The notes beneath the pieces are model-generated. The model was not told the origin of the DNA. It made no database searches and saw only the letters and a list, made by a program, of their open reading frames with translations. A program made the position numbers and the translations under genes. From Actinomycetes bacterium (GTDB lineage Bacteria; Actinomycetota; Acidimicrobiia; Acidimicrobiales; SZUA-35): 23,291 nucleotides of DNA. The stretch is taken from assembly GCA_024227975.1 (NCBI GenBank), contig JAAETV010000293.1:1-23291 (forward strand). Reading direction: 5' to 3'. Shown piece after piece: positions 1 through 7,964 of the stretch (the stretch's first letter is position 1; the number at the start of each line of letters is the position of its first letter).

Positions 1-1106
1 CCGGGGGCGGAACGGCGGCGGCCTCGCCCCAGGTTGGACCGGAAGGGGGAACCGGGGAGGCAGGTGGAGCCGGCCTCGGTCCAGAACTGCCGCTCGGCCA
101 GGTGACGGTCGACGGCTATGTCTGCGACCTCGTTGACGGGAAGAACCAGCAGGCCGCGAGCTTGGCCCTGAGTGATCAGATCATCCCGGTCGATGGAGGC
201 GCACAGCTGGCCGACCACTCCCGCCACCACAGTCCGGTTGGCAGTCACATGGTCGAGATCGAGCCATTCGGGGCCGTCCAGCCCCGTTGGCCCGAGCACC
301 TCGTCGGCCCACTCGACGAACCGGGTCCAGTTCGGAGGATGGATCGTGAACGAGGTCCACAGCCCGTCCCGGCTGGCCAGGGTGGTGTGTGCAGCCGGGA
401 GGGCATCACGAGACGGGACCGCCTTCGACCAGTGGTAGATGTTGCCATTGGCCGTTTGCAGGGTGGTGAGGGCGACCGCCTCCTGAGCGGAGATCACGAC
501 ATGGCCGCCCCGCCCCGCTCGGCGATTCGACATGATCAGGGCCATGGCCGCTTCGGCCGCGGCCAGCGAGATCTGCTTCCAACCGAGATCACCGGCCGGC
601 TGGTTGGGGGGATCGTCGGGGTGGCCGCACAACCAGGTCAACCCCCCGGCCGCAGTCAGGGTCAGGTCGGTCACCGGTTCGGCTCGTGCTGCCGACTCCG
701 CTGGTGGGGTCGGCGTAGCGGGCGGGGTCGCCCCCGGATCCTGGATCCGACGAAAGACGACGTCGACAACGCCCAACTCTGGCCGGTCGGTGATAGTGGC
801 CACCGCCCGGTCGAGGAATCGTCGGGTGGCGGGGCAGGGCTCGATCGGCCCGATGACCACATCGACCGCCTCCAACAGCTCGACGATGGGGGCCCAGCCG
901 GCATCAGTCGTGGTGTTGATGGCAACACTGCGCTTGCCAGCGTTGAGGAGGGCGTGCTGATGGCCACCCTGGGCCCGGATCTCGTCGCCCATTTCGTCTT
1001 CTACCCGGATGACATTCGCCCCCAACTCAGCCAACAGCTCCGACGCCAGCGCCGTTGCCTCATCCCCGACGTCGAGGATCGTCACATCGTTGAGGAAGGC
1101 TTCCAT
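1..1106 (-). CDS. CaiB/BaiF family III CoA-transferase (3' end cut by window)
   Basis: The minus strand is open without a stop from the ATG at 1106 to the window edge, giving about 368 residues. Family III CoA-transferases move CoA between carboxylic acids; the acid used here cannot be told. Residues 22-36 (SELLAELGANVIRVE) and 53-64 (LLNAGKRSVAIN) match the N-terminal Rossmann-like part of the family. Residues 171-200 hold an aspartate, D173 in AGDLGW, followed by an alanine-rich helix and RRAGRGGHV, which is the usual setting of the catalytic Asp. The ATG was chosen because family similarity starts right after it; there is no clear Shine-Dalgarno. It lies 82 bp downstream of the small gene at 1189-1605 on the same strand, so the two may be cotranscribed. 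A long plus-strand open frame over the same DNA (102-1226) looks like its shadow. The family call is firm. Confidence 0.85.
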   Translation of the reverse strand, partial: MEAFLNDVTILDVGDEATALASELLAELGANVIRVEDEMGDEIRAQGGHQHALLNAGKRSVAINTTTDAGWAPIVELLEAVDVVIGPIEPCPATRRFLDRAVATITDRPELGVVDVVFRRIQDPGATPPATPTPPAESAARAEPVTDLTLTAAGGLTWLCGHPDDPPNQPAGDLGWKQISLAAAEAAMALIMSNRRAGRGGHVVISAQEAVALTTLQTANGNIYHWSKAVPSRDALPAAHTTLASRDGLWTSFTIHPPNWTRFVEWADEVLGPTGLDGPEWLDLDHVTANRTVVAGVVGQLCASIDRDDLITQGQARGLLVLPVNEVADIAVDRHLAERQFWTEAGSTCLPGSPFRSNLGRGRRRSAP

Positions 1107-1188
1107 GCTGGACCAGCATCGGCCGAGCCGTCGGCCGTTTTCCAGTTGGGGCCCGGATCGGGGCCGGGACCGGGCCCGGCGGGAGCTT

Positions 1189-1605
1189 CTAGCTCTCCGT
1201 CTCGCGACGACGAAGCTCGGCCCTGATGTCTCGGAGCTGTTCCTCGAGGTCGGCCCGACCGTGGGTCTCGTCGATCCAGCGGTTGTGCTGCAAGGTGGCG
1301 AGGGGGTCGAGGCCGCCGCCGTCACCGCTCCCGTTGCCGGTCGAGGCGATGTGAAAATGACGATCCAGCAGGACACTGAGCTGCGCTAGCAGGGCCTTCT
1401 CCACCTCACGTAGCCGCTCGGTGCTTTGGATCTCATGGCCGGTCGCCCAGCGGATCCGCAGCTCTCGCTGACGGTTGAGCAACGAGACTCGCTCGCCGCT
1501 GTCGGTAGTGGTAGCAAGGCGACGACTGATCGCCATCAGCTCAGCGAGGTCGTCGTCGAGAGAAGGCTCGTCGAGAGAAGGCTCGTCGGCAACTGGCCGC
1601 TCCAT
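1189..1605 (-). CDS. Small charged, mostly helical protein of unknown function
   Basis: 138 aa from the ATG at 1605, just after which GC-rich third positions begin. The frame stays open further upstream to 2289, but that part is antisense to the kinase gene and low in sense. The protein starts with an acidic stretch containing a tandem DEPSL-DEPSL repeat. It continues with a long charged helix (about residues 20-78, rich in R, E and L, probably coiled coil), a Gly/Ser/Asp linker near 92-102 and a second helix at the C terminus ending RRRETES. No catalytic motif, signal peptide or membrane segment is visible and I do not recognise the family. It precedes the CoA-transferase on the same strand and diverges from the kinase gene at 1676, so the 70 bp between 1605 and 1676 should hold promoters for both sides. 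A structural or regulatory role is only a guess. Confidence 0.65.
   Translation of the reverse strand: MERPVADEPSLDEPSLDDDLAELMAISRRLATTTDSGERVSLLNRQRELRIRWATGHEIQSTERLREVEKALLAQLSVLLDRHFHIASTGNGSGDGGGLDPLATLQHNRWIDETHGRADLEEQLRDIRAELRRRETES
1553..1588. repeat. 15-bp tandem duplication inside a coding region
   Basis: The unit tcgtcgagagaaggc occurs twice head to tail (1553-1567, 1568-1582) and is followed by a partial third copy. In the minus-strand gene it encodes the repeated DEPSL pentapeptide near the N terminus and keeps the frame, as slipped-strand duplication in a disordered acidic tail would. Confidence 0.85.
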
Positions 1606-1675
1606 AGCCACCGATTCTAGCTCCACCCTGCCACCCGTCTCTGTCGCGCCATCGTGATGCCGTAGCGGGTCTAGG

Positions 1676-2416
1676 GTGCTTCCGGTGTCAGAACCCGACT
1701 TCTCACGGCTCGGCGGGCAACATGCGCTCGGAGATGACCCCGTCCCTCCTATCGTCGTAGCGCTCTCTGGTGATCGTCCGATCGATCTCGTCTGGCGGAA
1801 TGAGCTTGGTGGGATGACGTTTCGTCTCGACGGCCAGTTCCTGAAGTGGAGCCCTCGTCGCACCGGGATCGATCTCGAGTGTGAGCGTGTGCGCCTGGAG
1901 TGGCTGGAAGGCCGGCACCCTGCGCCCCTCGTCGTCGACTCAGGCGGGGACGACGAGGCCCAGTGGCTGCTCACTGCCGCCCTGCCTGGTGAGTCGGCTG
2001 TCGGCGATACCTGGCGGGCTCGTCGCCAGGAGGCGATTCGGGCCATTGCCGCCGGGCTGCGGGCCCTCCACACCATCCCGATCGGCGACTTCCCGACACC
2101 GTGGATGGCAGAAGTCTGGGTCGGCCGGCAACCAGGTTCTCTCGGGGCACGTCCGCCTTTGGCGGAACCGGTGCTGGTGCACGGTGACGCGTGCGCCCCG
2201 AACACGCTCATCTCCGTCGAAGGTGAATGGACCGGCAATGTAGACTTCGGCGACCTGGCTGTTGGCGATCGTTGGGCCGACCTCGCCATCGCATCACTGA
2301 GCCTCGACTGGAACTTCGGTCAGGGGTATCAGGGCGAGTTGTTCGATGCCTACGGAATCGAACCCGACGAGGAACGGATCAATTACTACCGAGCCTTGTG
2401 GGACCTCGAATCCTGA
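1676..2416 (+). CDS. Aminoglycoside 3'-phosphotransferase-like kinase (short form)
   Basis: 246 aa with the protein-kinase-like fold of APH(3') enzymes, which transfer the ATP gamma-phosphate to a hydroxyl of an aminoglycoside or related small molecule. Visible landmarks are a candidate ATP-binding Lys in FLKW (residue 57), the catalytic loop HGDACAPN (169-176, catalytic D171) and VDFGDLAVGDRWADLA (189-204) with the metal-binding Asp. The GTG at 1676 is used; a second GTG at 1685 is possible and neither has a strong Shine-Dalgarno. Family members usually have about 260-270 residues. Here the helical stretch between LHTIPIGDFP and the HGD loop is about 25 residues short, in the region that shapes the acceptor pocket, so the substrate may not be a classical aminoglycoside. 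It converges with the methyltransferase gene with only 50 bp between stops. The fold is confident; resistance activity is uncertain. Confidence 0.85.
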   Translation: MLPVSEPDFSRLGGQHALGDDPVPPIVVALSGDRPIDLVWRNELGGMTFRLDGQFLKWSPRRTGIDLECERVRLEWLEGRHPAPLVVDSGGDDEAQWLLTAALPGESAVGDTWRARRQEAIRAIAAGLRALHTIPIGDFPTPWMAEVWVGRQPGSLGARPPLAEPVLVHGDACAPNTLISVEGEWTGNVDFGDLAVGDRWADLAIASLSLDWNFGQGYQGELFDAYGIEPDEERINYYRALWDLES

Positions 2417-2466
2417 GGCTTTCCTTGACCAAGCGCACCAGGCTGGAGTGAGGTCTCGATGCAGTT

Positions 2467-3225
2467 TCAATCGGGTGTCGCAACGAACCTGACCGTTACG
2501 ACGCCGATAGTCAGGGCGGCATGGTCAGCGTCGACCTTGACGCCGTAGAGGTCAAGGGTTTCGGGAGGTGTGCCGTCGATCAGTGCTCGGTAGTTGGCGT
2601 CGAGATCGCGGGTGAACGAGATCGCAGAACTGGACTGCCCAACTGCCTCGAAACCGATGGCGGTGAAGCCCTCGACGAGCGCTTCACCGGTGTACATCTG
2701 GACATGGCCGTCGGGCTTGAGGGCCTGAAACTGGTTGATGAAGTCCTCTTCGTCCCTCGGGTGTCTGACTGCGTCGGCGACAACGAAGCTGCCCGTTGGT
2801 CGTAGCACGCGGCGTGCATCGGCCAGTGTGACCTCCAGGTCAGGAAAGTGGTGCAAGGCGTAGCGCGAGGCAATCCCGTCGAAGGTGGCGTCGGGAAAGC
2901 CAATCTTCCGGCCATCGGTGACGAGGAACTCGATATTGGCGCACCCTTGTTCGCTCGCAATCTCCCGGTTCCGCGCTATCGCATGGTCGGCGATGTCAAT
3001 GCCGATGACCCTGGCCTCTGGTTCATTTCTGGCGATGGCAAAGGCGACGCTGCCGGTACCGGTCGCGAGATCCAGATAGGTGCCGCCAGGCTGGGGATCC
3101 AACTCGGCGACCAGGTGACTCACATGATCGCTGTCGTGGTGAACGCGTGAGTAGCTGGCCGAGAGCAGCTCGCGGTTGAAGCTGCGTCGGCTTGCATCGA
3201 TACTGCGCTCAACATGGTCGGTCAT
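2467..3225 (-). CDS. Class I SAM-dependent methyltransferase
   Basis: 252 aa. The SAM-binding Rossmann fold is clear: motif I LDLATGTGS (residues 51-59), the acidic end of strand 2 in VIGIDIAD (near 73-80), the Asp after strand 3 in FLVTDGRKIGFPDATFD, and ALHHFPDLE as motif III/post-I. This is the Methyltransf_11/25 layout shared by UbiE/COQ5-like and many small-molecule methyltransferases. The C-terminal third (QMYTGEALVEGFTAIGF onward) would form the acceptor side. Nothing in the sequence names the acceptor. The ATG at 3225 starts a family-typical N terminus; the upstream region has no strong Shine-Dalgarno. It diverges from the AlaX-like gene across about 235 bp, so the two may share regulation, but a functional link is not shown. 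Confidence 0.88.
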   Translation of the reverse strand: MTDHVERSIDASRRSFNRELLSASYSRVHHDSDHVSHLVAELDPQPGGTYLDLATGTGSVAFAIARNEPEARVIGIDIADHAIARNREIASEQGCANIEFLVTDGRKIGFPDATFDGIASRYALHHFPDLEVTLADARRVLRPTGSFVVADAVRHPRDEEDFINQFQALKPDGHVQMYTGEALVEGFTAIGFEAVGQSSSAISFTRDLDANYRALIDGTPPETLDLYGVKVDADHAALTIGVVTVRFVATPD

Positions 3226-3460
3226 CGCGACAGAACCATAGTTGAGCGATTGCGGCCGCCGCGAACAGCCGATGGCGATTGCCTGGGGTTGTCAACGGGC
3301 CGTCAAGAGTCGACCTCTATGGGGTGCACCGACCTCGACTACTGGTTGCCCCCTTGATGCCAGCACATCAGGCGTACCGGTTATCTACTGGTTGCGGCCG
3401 AATGGCAGGCTTCATTCGGCAACCAAGATCTGTTGGATCGCTGATCACAAGGGGGTTGCC
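3226..3460. promoter_or_regulatory. Divergent intergenic region with an 11-bp direct repeat
   Basis: This 235-bp gap separates the divergent methyltransferase and AlaX-like genes and should hold both promoters. A perfect repeat, ctactggttgc, occurs at 3339-3349 and 3385-3395, 46 bp apart start to start, and could be paired binding sites. A plus-strand open frame runs through the gap into the AlaX gene, but its residues are not protein-like and the downstream ATG has the ribosome binding site. No clear -35/-10 pair was found. Confidence 0.4.
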
Positions 3461-4123
3461 ATGTTTGATTTGGATCGTCGCCCGAACGCCTATTCCGTCG
3501 ACTTCGACGCTGTTGTCGAAGGCATACACCGTAATTGGATCGTGCTTGACACTACACTCCTCCTTCCCGACAGTGCCGAGCGCGAGTCGGATTCTGGCCG
3601 CATTGACAATGTGGCCGTGCATCAGGTTGTCGAAGGCTGTGATGGCTTGTTGATGCACCAGGTGGCCGAACCCCATTTGCCACATTGTCTGGAGATCGGT
3701 AAACGAGTCGCGGGCCAGGTCGACTGGGACCGGCGCCTTTCCATGATGCGGCTCCATTCTGCTCAACATCTGGCCTACCTCGGATTTGAGGCTGTTCACG
3801 GTTCAGCCAAACGCCAGGGTCGACGAGTTGCCGCCGACTACTCCTTCGTGGAGATCGAACCCGTGCGCGAACTCCCGAGGCAAGTGGCCAGCGCAGCGAT
3901 CTCGTCTTGGATGGAGAGAGTGGTTGCCGATGATCTCCTCATCGCTGCCCTGTCACGGGGCGCCGAACCGGATCGTCGCTACTGGCATGTTGATGGGGTC
4001 GGCACCATTGCCTGCTCAGGGCTTCATCCGGAGACTACGGGAGAGGTCGGTCGTTTCGACCTGAAGGTGTCAGAGGGCCATAATGGTCTCATCAGGCTTA
4101 CCACTAGGTTGAAACCAGGGTAG
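3461..4123 (+). CDS. AlaX-like alanyl-tRNA editing hydrolase
   Basis: 220 aa from the ATG at 3461, chosen because aaggggg lies about six bases upstream and family similarity begins there. AlaX proteins are free-standing relatives of the AlaRS editing domain that hydrolyse mischarged Ser- or Gly-tRNA(Ala). The four zinc/active-site residues are all present: H99 and H103 in LHSAQH, C185 and H189 in CSGLHPETTGEVG. One difference stands out. The usual N-terminal glycine-rich loop (GGGQPxDxG) is replaced by PDSAERESDSGRI (residues 36-48), keeping only the last part. That loop contacts the substrate end of the tRNA, so specificity may have shifted. The gene is monocistronic, ending 42 bp before the SARP regulator on the same strand. 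The family call is good; retained tRNA editing is inference. Confidence 0.82.
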   Translation: MFDLDRRPNAYSVDFDAVVEGIHRNWIVLDTTLLLPDSAERESDSGRIDNVAVHQVVEGCDGLLMHQVAEPHLPHCLEIGKRVAGQVDWDRRLSMMRLHSAQHLAYLGFEAVHGSAKRQGRRVAADYSFVEIEPVRELPRQVASAAISSWMERVVADDLLIAALSRGAEPDRRYWHVDGVGTIACSGLHPETTGEVGRFDLKVSEGHNGLIRLTTRLKPG

Positions 4124-4165
4124 ATTCGATAGGTCGTACTGCCGCGGGGGTGGGCAATCGCCCTA

Positions 4166-7100
4166 ATGATGAACGCTCGAAGATTTCCCATTGTTGTACT
4201 CGGACCACTTTCTGTTGGATTCCCTGAAGCGCGAAATCAATCGCCCCTGAGCCGGGCCAAACAGCGCACGCTCGCTGTTCTGGTTGCTGCTAATGACACG
4301 GCAGCCGATTGGTCAGCGTTGTCCGCCCAGGGAGATCATGAGCTCTCGGACGAAGCCATCAAGAGGGAGCGAGCCGCCTTTCGCATGGCCATCTCGCGGC
4401 TTCGCGCCCATTTGCCCGAGGGGGTGATCGTCGAAGTCCCCGATGAAGGCGACCGGCTCAATCTTGACGCAGCGCAGGTCGACGCATGGCGCCTGCTCGA
4501 ATTGAGCAGCAACCGATCCCCTCTGGGCGCTTTGGAACCAGCTGAGTTGCTCCACCTTCTGAACCCGGTGACTCCCTTCGGTACCGTCGCCGACCTCGAG
4601 TTCGTACAGCCCATGATTCGCCGGATCCGCGATGCCCAGCGGGCACTGTTCTACCGGTTGTCGTCCGAGCATCCAGAACTGCTCCGAGGTGAGTTTCTCG
4701 AGCACTTGCGGCTCCACCTCGAAGAGGACCCCTACAACGAGACCTTGCTCGCTCTCCTCGTCGTCGCTGAGGCTGAAACTGGGAACCGTCGCCGGGCCCT
4801 CGATGTACTCCGCACAGCTGGAGATCGATTCAACGACGCTGGCCTCGATCTCTCCGACGGGTTCGACGAGCTCGAGCTCGACCTGCTCGATGGCAAGGTC
4901 TCGCCCCGCCTCGTACCCCATGTCTCAGCCAGGCAGCTCCAACTCCCGGGTGCATTGGACAGCGCCCGCGTTGGGCCCCATGTCGGCCGTGATGATCAGC
5001 TGGAGGAGTTGGCCACCCTGTTCGCTCCCGGGCCCGGCTTGCGGTCAGCCATCATCTCTGGCCGCCTCGGCGTTGGCAAGACTCGACTCTGCGCCGAGTT
5101 GGCCTCAATGGCGGTCGACCGGGGGGTCCCCTGCATCTATCTGTCGCCGTCGAGGGCCGGGAGCGACACTGCCTTTGGGCCCCTGATCACGGCGTTGGCT
5201 TCATTCCGGAAACGCGCCAGCCAGGTCTTTGACCGCAACCACGACCCAGACATCCAGAGAGCCCAGCTGTGGACCGCTGCCCTCGATGCCATGGAGGCCA
5301 AGGCCGGCCCAGGTCGGTTGCTGCTGATCGTCGATGAGAGTCAGCAACTCGATGTCCAGACCGCCCATCTGATCAGCCACCTGCCAGCGAGCGAGCTGGC
5401 ATCCCGGTTGGCTCTGGTGGTGGTCGAGGGGAGTGAACGCGATCCTCGCAGCTCGGAATCGGTGGCCACGATCATCGGAGCTCAGCCTTCCACCCTGTCG
5501 ATCGAGCTCGACATGCTCGACGAGAGCGCCATGCGTAGCCTGGTCAGCGGCCGCCATCCTGAATTCGATGGGCGGCTTGTCCAGAACCTGGCTCGCCAAC
5601 TCCACCGGCTCAGCCATGGCCTAGCTGGGGCCGCAACCCTGGTGTTGGCAAACCTCGACGACCTTCACATGATCCCCGACGTCGAAGCGCTGAGGGGCGA
5701 TCGTCTGATCGAGTCCATCGTCGCCAATCTGGCGACGGACGTCTTCGAGATCGGCCTCATGGCGTCGGTCATCGGGCTCGGTTTCGATCTCGACGCGCTG
5801 GAGGCAATCTCGGGGCGTCAGTCCAACGACTTGCTCTTGGTCATTGATGAGCTGATCGAGAGAGAACTGCTTCGAGAGGGGGAGACCCAACTCGAGTTCG
5901 AAGTTGTCCACGTACTCGTCCAATCGGCGTTCCTCAGCAGGGCCGATACTGATCAGCTCCTCCACTTCAACCAGCTGGCAGCCCAGCATTTCGCCGATGA
6001 CATCCATCGTCGAGCTCATCACCAGGCGAACGCCTACCCCCTCGTCGACCAGGAGACAGCGGTAGCATCCCTCCTGGGATCGGCCGCCGTCTTTCTCGAC
6101 CGTGGCGCCTACCAGGCCACGGTCAAAGACTATCGCCAAGTCCAGGTGGTCTCGGGCCGCCGTCTGCCTCCTGATCATGAGGGGCTCTACGCCCGAGCTC
6201 TCGAACTGTCGGGCCTGCCAACAGCCGGACGGCGGGTTCGCGACAACGCCTTCAGTGATGCCTTGGAGGCCAGCGATCACGAACTAGCACTGAGTGTGGC
6301 CACCAGTGGGCTGCCTGAAGGCGAATCGGTCGATGGTGACCGTGACCTCGTCGCCAACCTGCTCAAGCTCGACGCGTCGAACCTGAGCCACAACTGGGCC
6401 CATGCCCACGCCTGTCACCTGGCCCGACAGCTGACCATCGTCGGACGGCTCGAGGATGCAGCGGCGGTCGCGTCGAGGGCCACCCGGCTGGCCACTGACC
6501 CTGACCAGGAGATCAGGGCGGCCATTGCCTCCCGTTTCGCCATCTCGGCTACCTCGACGCCGGCCCAGCGCCTGACCAAGCTGGAAGCGGTCGAGGCCGA
6601 GCTCGACCAGGTGCCTTCCAACCTCCAAGCTGACTACTTCGCCCTGCGGGTCATCGACCACTATGAATGTCCTGATTTCACCGAGTCCCACCGATGGCGA
6701 CGGCGGATAGACGAGATCGACGTCCCCCTGCCCCCCCTTCGTGTCTGGCATGCCCTCATGTTCGATGCCATGGCCGCGACCGACGCCGGGGAGGTCAACC
6801 AGGCCCAGAAGCTGAGAGATGCCGCCCACGACTTTGCCATCAACGCTGGCATCGGTGAGGCAGTGAACGCTCGCATGGCCCCCGAACTGATTGATCTCTG
6901 GTTGGCCGATGATCTGGGGTCTAGCGTCGATCTCGTCGGCGAAGGCGCTCCCCTCGATCCGGAGGGATCGGTTCTGGCCCAAGCCGGGGCGGCGTTGGCT
7001 CTTGAGGCCGCCGGTCGAAGCAAGGAGGCCATCGCCGTTGCCGAGTCGCTGGCCAATAGCGTCGTCTGCTCACCAGCCTCCCAGGGAACAGCGGCACTGG

Positions 7101-7444
7101 CTCTGGTGGCTTCGGTGCTTGCCCACTCCGAGGATCGTCGGTTGGTGGCAACCGTGCGCTCGATGCTGGCCACCAGGGGCCAGTCGTTTCTCGTTGTCGC
7201 GGCCTGCGTTGCCTCTCTCGGCCCCACCGACCGCTATATGGCCGAACTGACCGAGAGTCCCGATGAAGCCCGTCGCCACCGCCTCCAAGCCGTCGAGACA
7301 GCCAAGGCCAGCGGTAGTTTGCTTTGGGAAGCGGTAACCCGTCGGGATCTCGTCGAGCACTACGACGATAAGACGGCGCGGGCTGAGCTACTCGATCTCA
7401 CCAGAGACAGCGAGCTCACCCACCTGGCGCCGCCCGATGGGTGA
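4166..7444 (+). CDS. SARP/AfsR-type regulator: winged HTH, BTAD, AAA ATPase, TPR-like C terminus
   Basis: 1092 aa, cytoplasmic. Residues 7-110 follow the SARP winged-helix pattern (VLGPLSV, AKQRTLAVLV, FRMAISRLRAHLP, VDAWRLLEL). Residues 115-245 look like a bacterial transcriptional activation domain with paired helices (HLRLHLEEDPYNETLLALLV). A STAND/AAA-type ATPase follows: VGRDDQLEEL at 273-282, Walker A GRLGVGKT at 299-306, Walker B LLLIVDE at 385-391. The remaining 550 or so residues are alanine-rich helical repeats, probably TPR-like. Large SARPs of this layout activate biosynthetic or developmental genes in response to ATP and a signal. Two ATGs stand side by side at 4166 and 4169; no Shine-Dalgarno is evident, but gggcaatcgccc just upstream can fold. 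Its target is unknown. The last 29 bases overlap the oppositely directed GtrA-like gene. Confidence 0.88.
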   Translation: MMNARRFPIVVLGPLSVGFPEARNQSPLSRAKQRTLAVLVAANDTAADWSALSAQGDHELSDEAIKRERAAFRMAISRLRAHLPEGVIVEVPDEGDRLNLDAAQVDAWRLLELSSNRSPLGALEPAELLHLLNPVTPFGTVADLEFVQPMIRRIRDAQRALFYRLSSEHPELLRGEFLEHLRLHLEEDPYNETLLALLVVAEAETGNRRRALDVLRTAGDRFNDAGLDLSDGFDELELDLLDGKVSPRLVPHVSARQLQLPGALDSARVGPHVGRDDQLEELATLFAPGPGLRSAIISGRLGVGKTRLCAELASMAVDRGVPCIYLSPSRAGSDTAFGPLITALASFRKRASQVFDRNHDPDIQRAQLWTAALDAMEAKAGPGRLLLIVDESQQLDVQTAHLISHLPASELASRLALVVVEGSERDPRSSESVATIIGAQPSTLSIELDMLDESAMRSLVSGRHPEFDGRLVQNLARQLHRLSHGLAGAATLVLANLDDLHMIPDVEALRGDRLIESIVANLATDVFEIGLMASVIGLGFDLDALEAISGRQSNDLLLVIDELIERELLREGETQLEFEVVHVLVQSAFLSRADTDQLLHFNQLAAQHFADDIHRRAHHQANAYPLVDQETAVASLLGSAAVFLDRGAYQATVKDYRQVQVVSGRRLPPDHEGLYARALELSGLPTAGRRVRDNAFSDALEASDHELALSVATSGLPEGESVDGDRDLVANLLKLDASNLSHNWAHAHACHLARQLTIVGRLEDAAAVASRATRLATDPDQEIRAAIASRFAISATSTPAQRLTKLEAVEAELDQVPSNLQADYFALRVIDHYECPDFTESHRWRRRIDEIDVPLPPLRVWHALMFDAMAATDAGEVNQAQKLRDAAHDFAINAGIGEAVNARMAPELIDLWLADDLGSSVDLVGEGAPLDPEGSVLAQAGAALALEAAGRSKEAIAVAESLANSVVCSPASQGTAALALVASVLAHSEDRRLVATVRSMLATRGQSFLVVAACVASLGPTDRYMAELTESPDEARRHRLQAVETAKASGSLLWEAVTRRDLVEHYDDKTARAELLDLTRDSELTHLAPPDG

Positions 7445-7880
7445 AGATCTTGTCGAGCAACAGAAACCGGAGCAGCCACAAGGTCGTGTATACCGCGAAG
7501 GTGGCGATGACGAGGAGCCAGTCGGGCGCTTCCAGCCGGCCAAGCCACCAGGCAACTGCGGTCGAGGCCGACACGTTCACCCCGGTCGTCATCCAGTACG
7601 GAATCACCTCCCGGCGCATCGAGTGGGGGGTCCTGACCCCCCAGACGAAGCGGCGGTAGGCGAGAAAGGTCGGGGTGGTGACGATGGCGGCGGCCGTGGC
7701 GTTGGCGGCGCTCGGGTGCCAGTCGGTGGCCCGGAGCAGGGTGGCGTAGACGATCAGGTTGGCGGGAGAGGCGATCAGGCTCACGATCAAGTAGAGGTTG
7801 AGCTTGCGGCCGAGACTCCGGGGCACGGCGGCAACCGTGTCGCTATTGCTGGTGGAGGTGGTTTGGGTGACGACGGTCAT
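7416..7880 (-). CDS. GtrA-like small membrane protein
   Basis: 154 aa with four predicted membrane helices (about residues 27-48, 58-76, 98-115, 121-142) separated by short basic loops such as AYRRFVWGVRTPHSMRRE. This size, helix count and the PTFLAYRRFVW motif match the GtrA/DPMS family, which flips or helps transfer polyprenyl-linked sugars for cell-surface glycans. The ATG at 7880 has gaggag a few bases upstream, a good ribosome binding site. Its stop lies inside the 3' end of the SARP regulator gene (29-bp antisense overlap), so transcripts from the two converge. Upstream on the same strand is the YiiX-like gene, separated by a hairpin-forming spacer. No glycosyltransferase is adjacent, so the glycan is unknown. 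Confidence 0.82.
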   Translation of the reverse strand: MTVVTQTTSTSNSDTVAAVPRSLGRKLNLYLIVSLIASPANLIVYATLLRATDWHPSAANATAAAIVTTPTFLAYRRFVWGVRTPHSMRREVIPYWMTTGVNVSASTAVAWWLGRLEAPDWLLVIATFAVYTTLWLLRFLLLDKIFTHRAAPGG

Positions 7881-7915
7881 GAGATCTCCTCAGGTCGGAC
7901 GAAAAGGGTGGGGAT

Positions 7916-7964
7916 GGCGTTGGGCGGTGCCAGGCCAAGCCAGACACCGCCCATGTGCAACGCC
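7916..7964 (-). terminator. Long inverted repeat between the YiiX-like and GtrA-like genes
   Basis: ggcgttg (7916-7922) pairs with caacgcc (7958-7964), and inside it gggcggtg (7922-7929) pairs with caccgccc (7945-7952). This gives a strong stem with one bulge, directly after the stop of the YiiX-like gene. On the minus strand it is followed about 10 bases later by a short T run (CCCTTTTCG). It may be a partial terminator or a hairpin protecting the 3' end of the first message. Confidence 0.45.

Noticed and set aside
102..1226. Long plus-strand open frame of 374 codons
   Set aside because: Its translation is low-complexity and matches no family; the opposite strand encodes a clear family III CoA-transferase.
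3242..3460. N-terminal extension of the AlaX-like protein
   Set aside because: The extension is not protein-like, and the ATG at 3461 has a strong Shine-Dalgarno and starts the family similarity.
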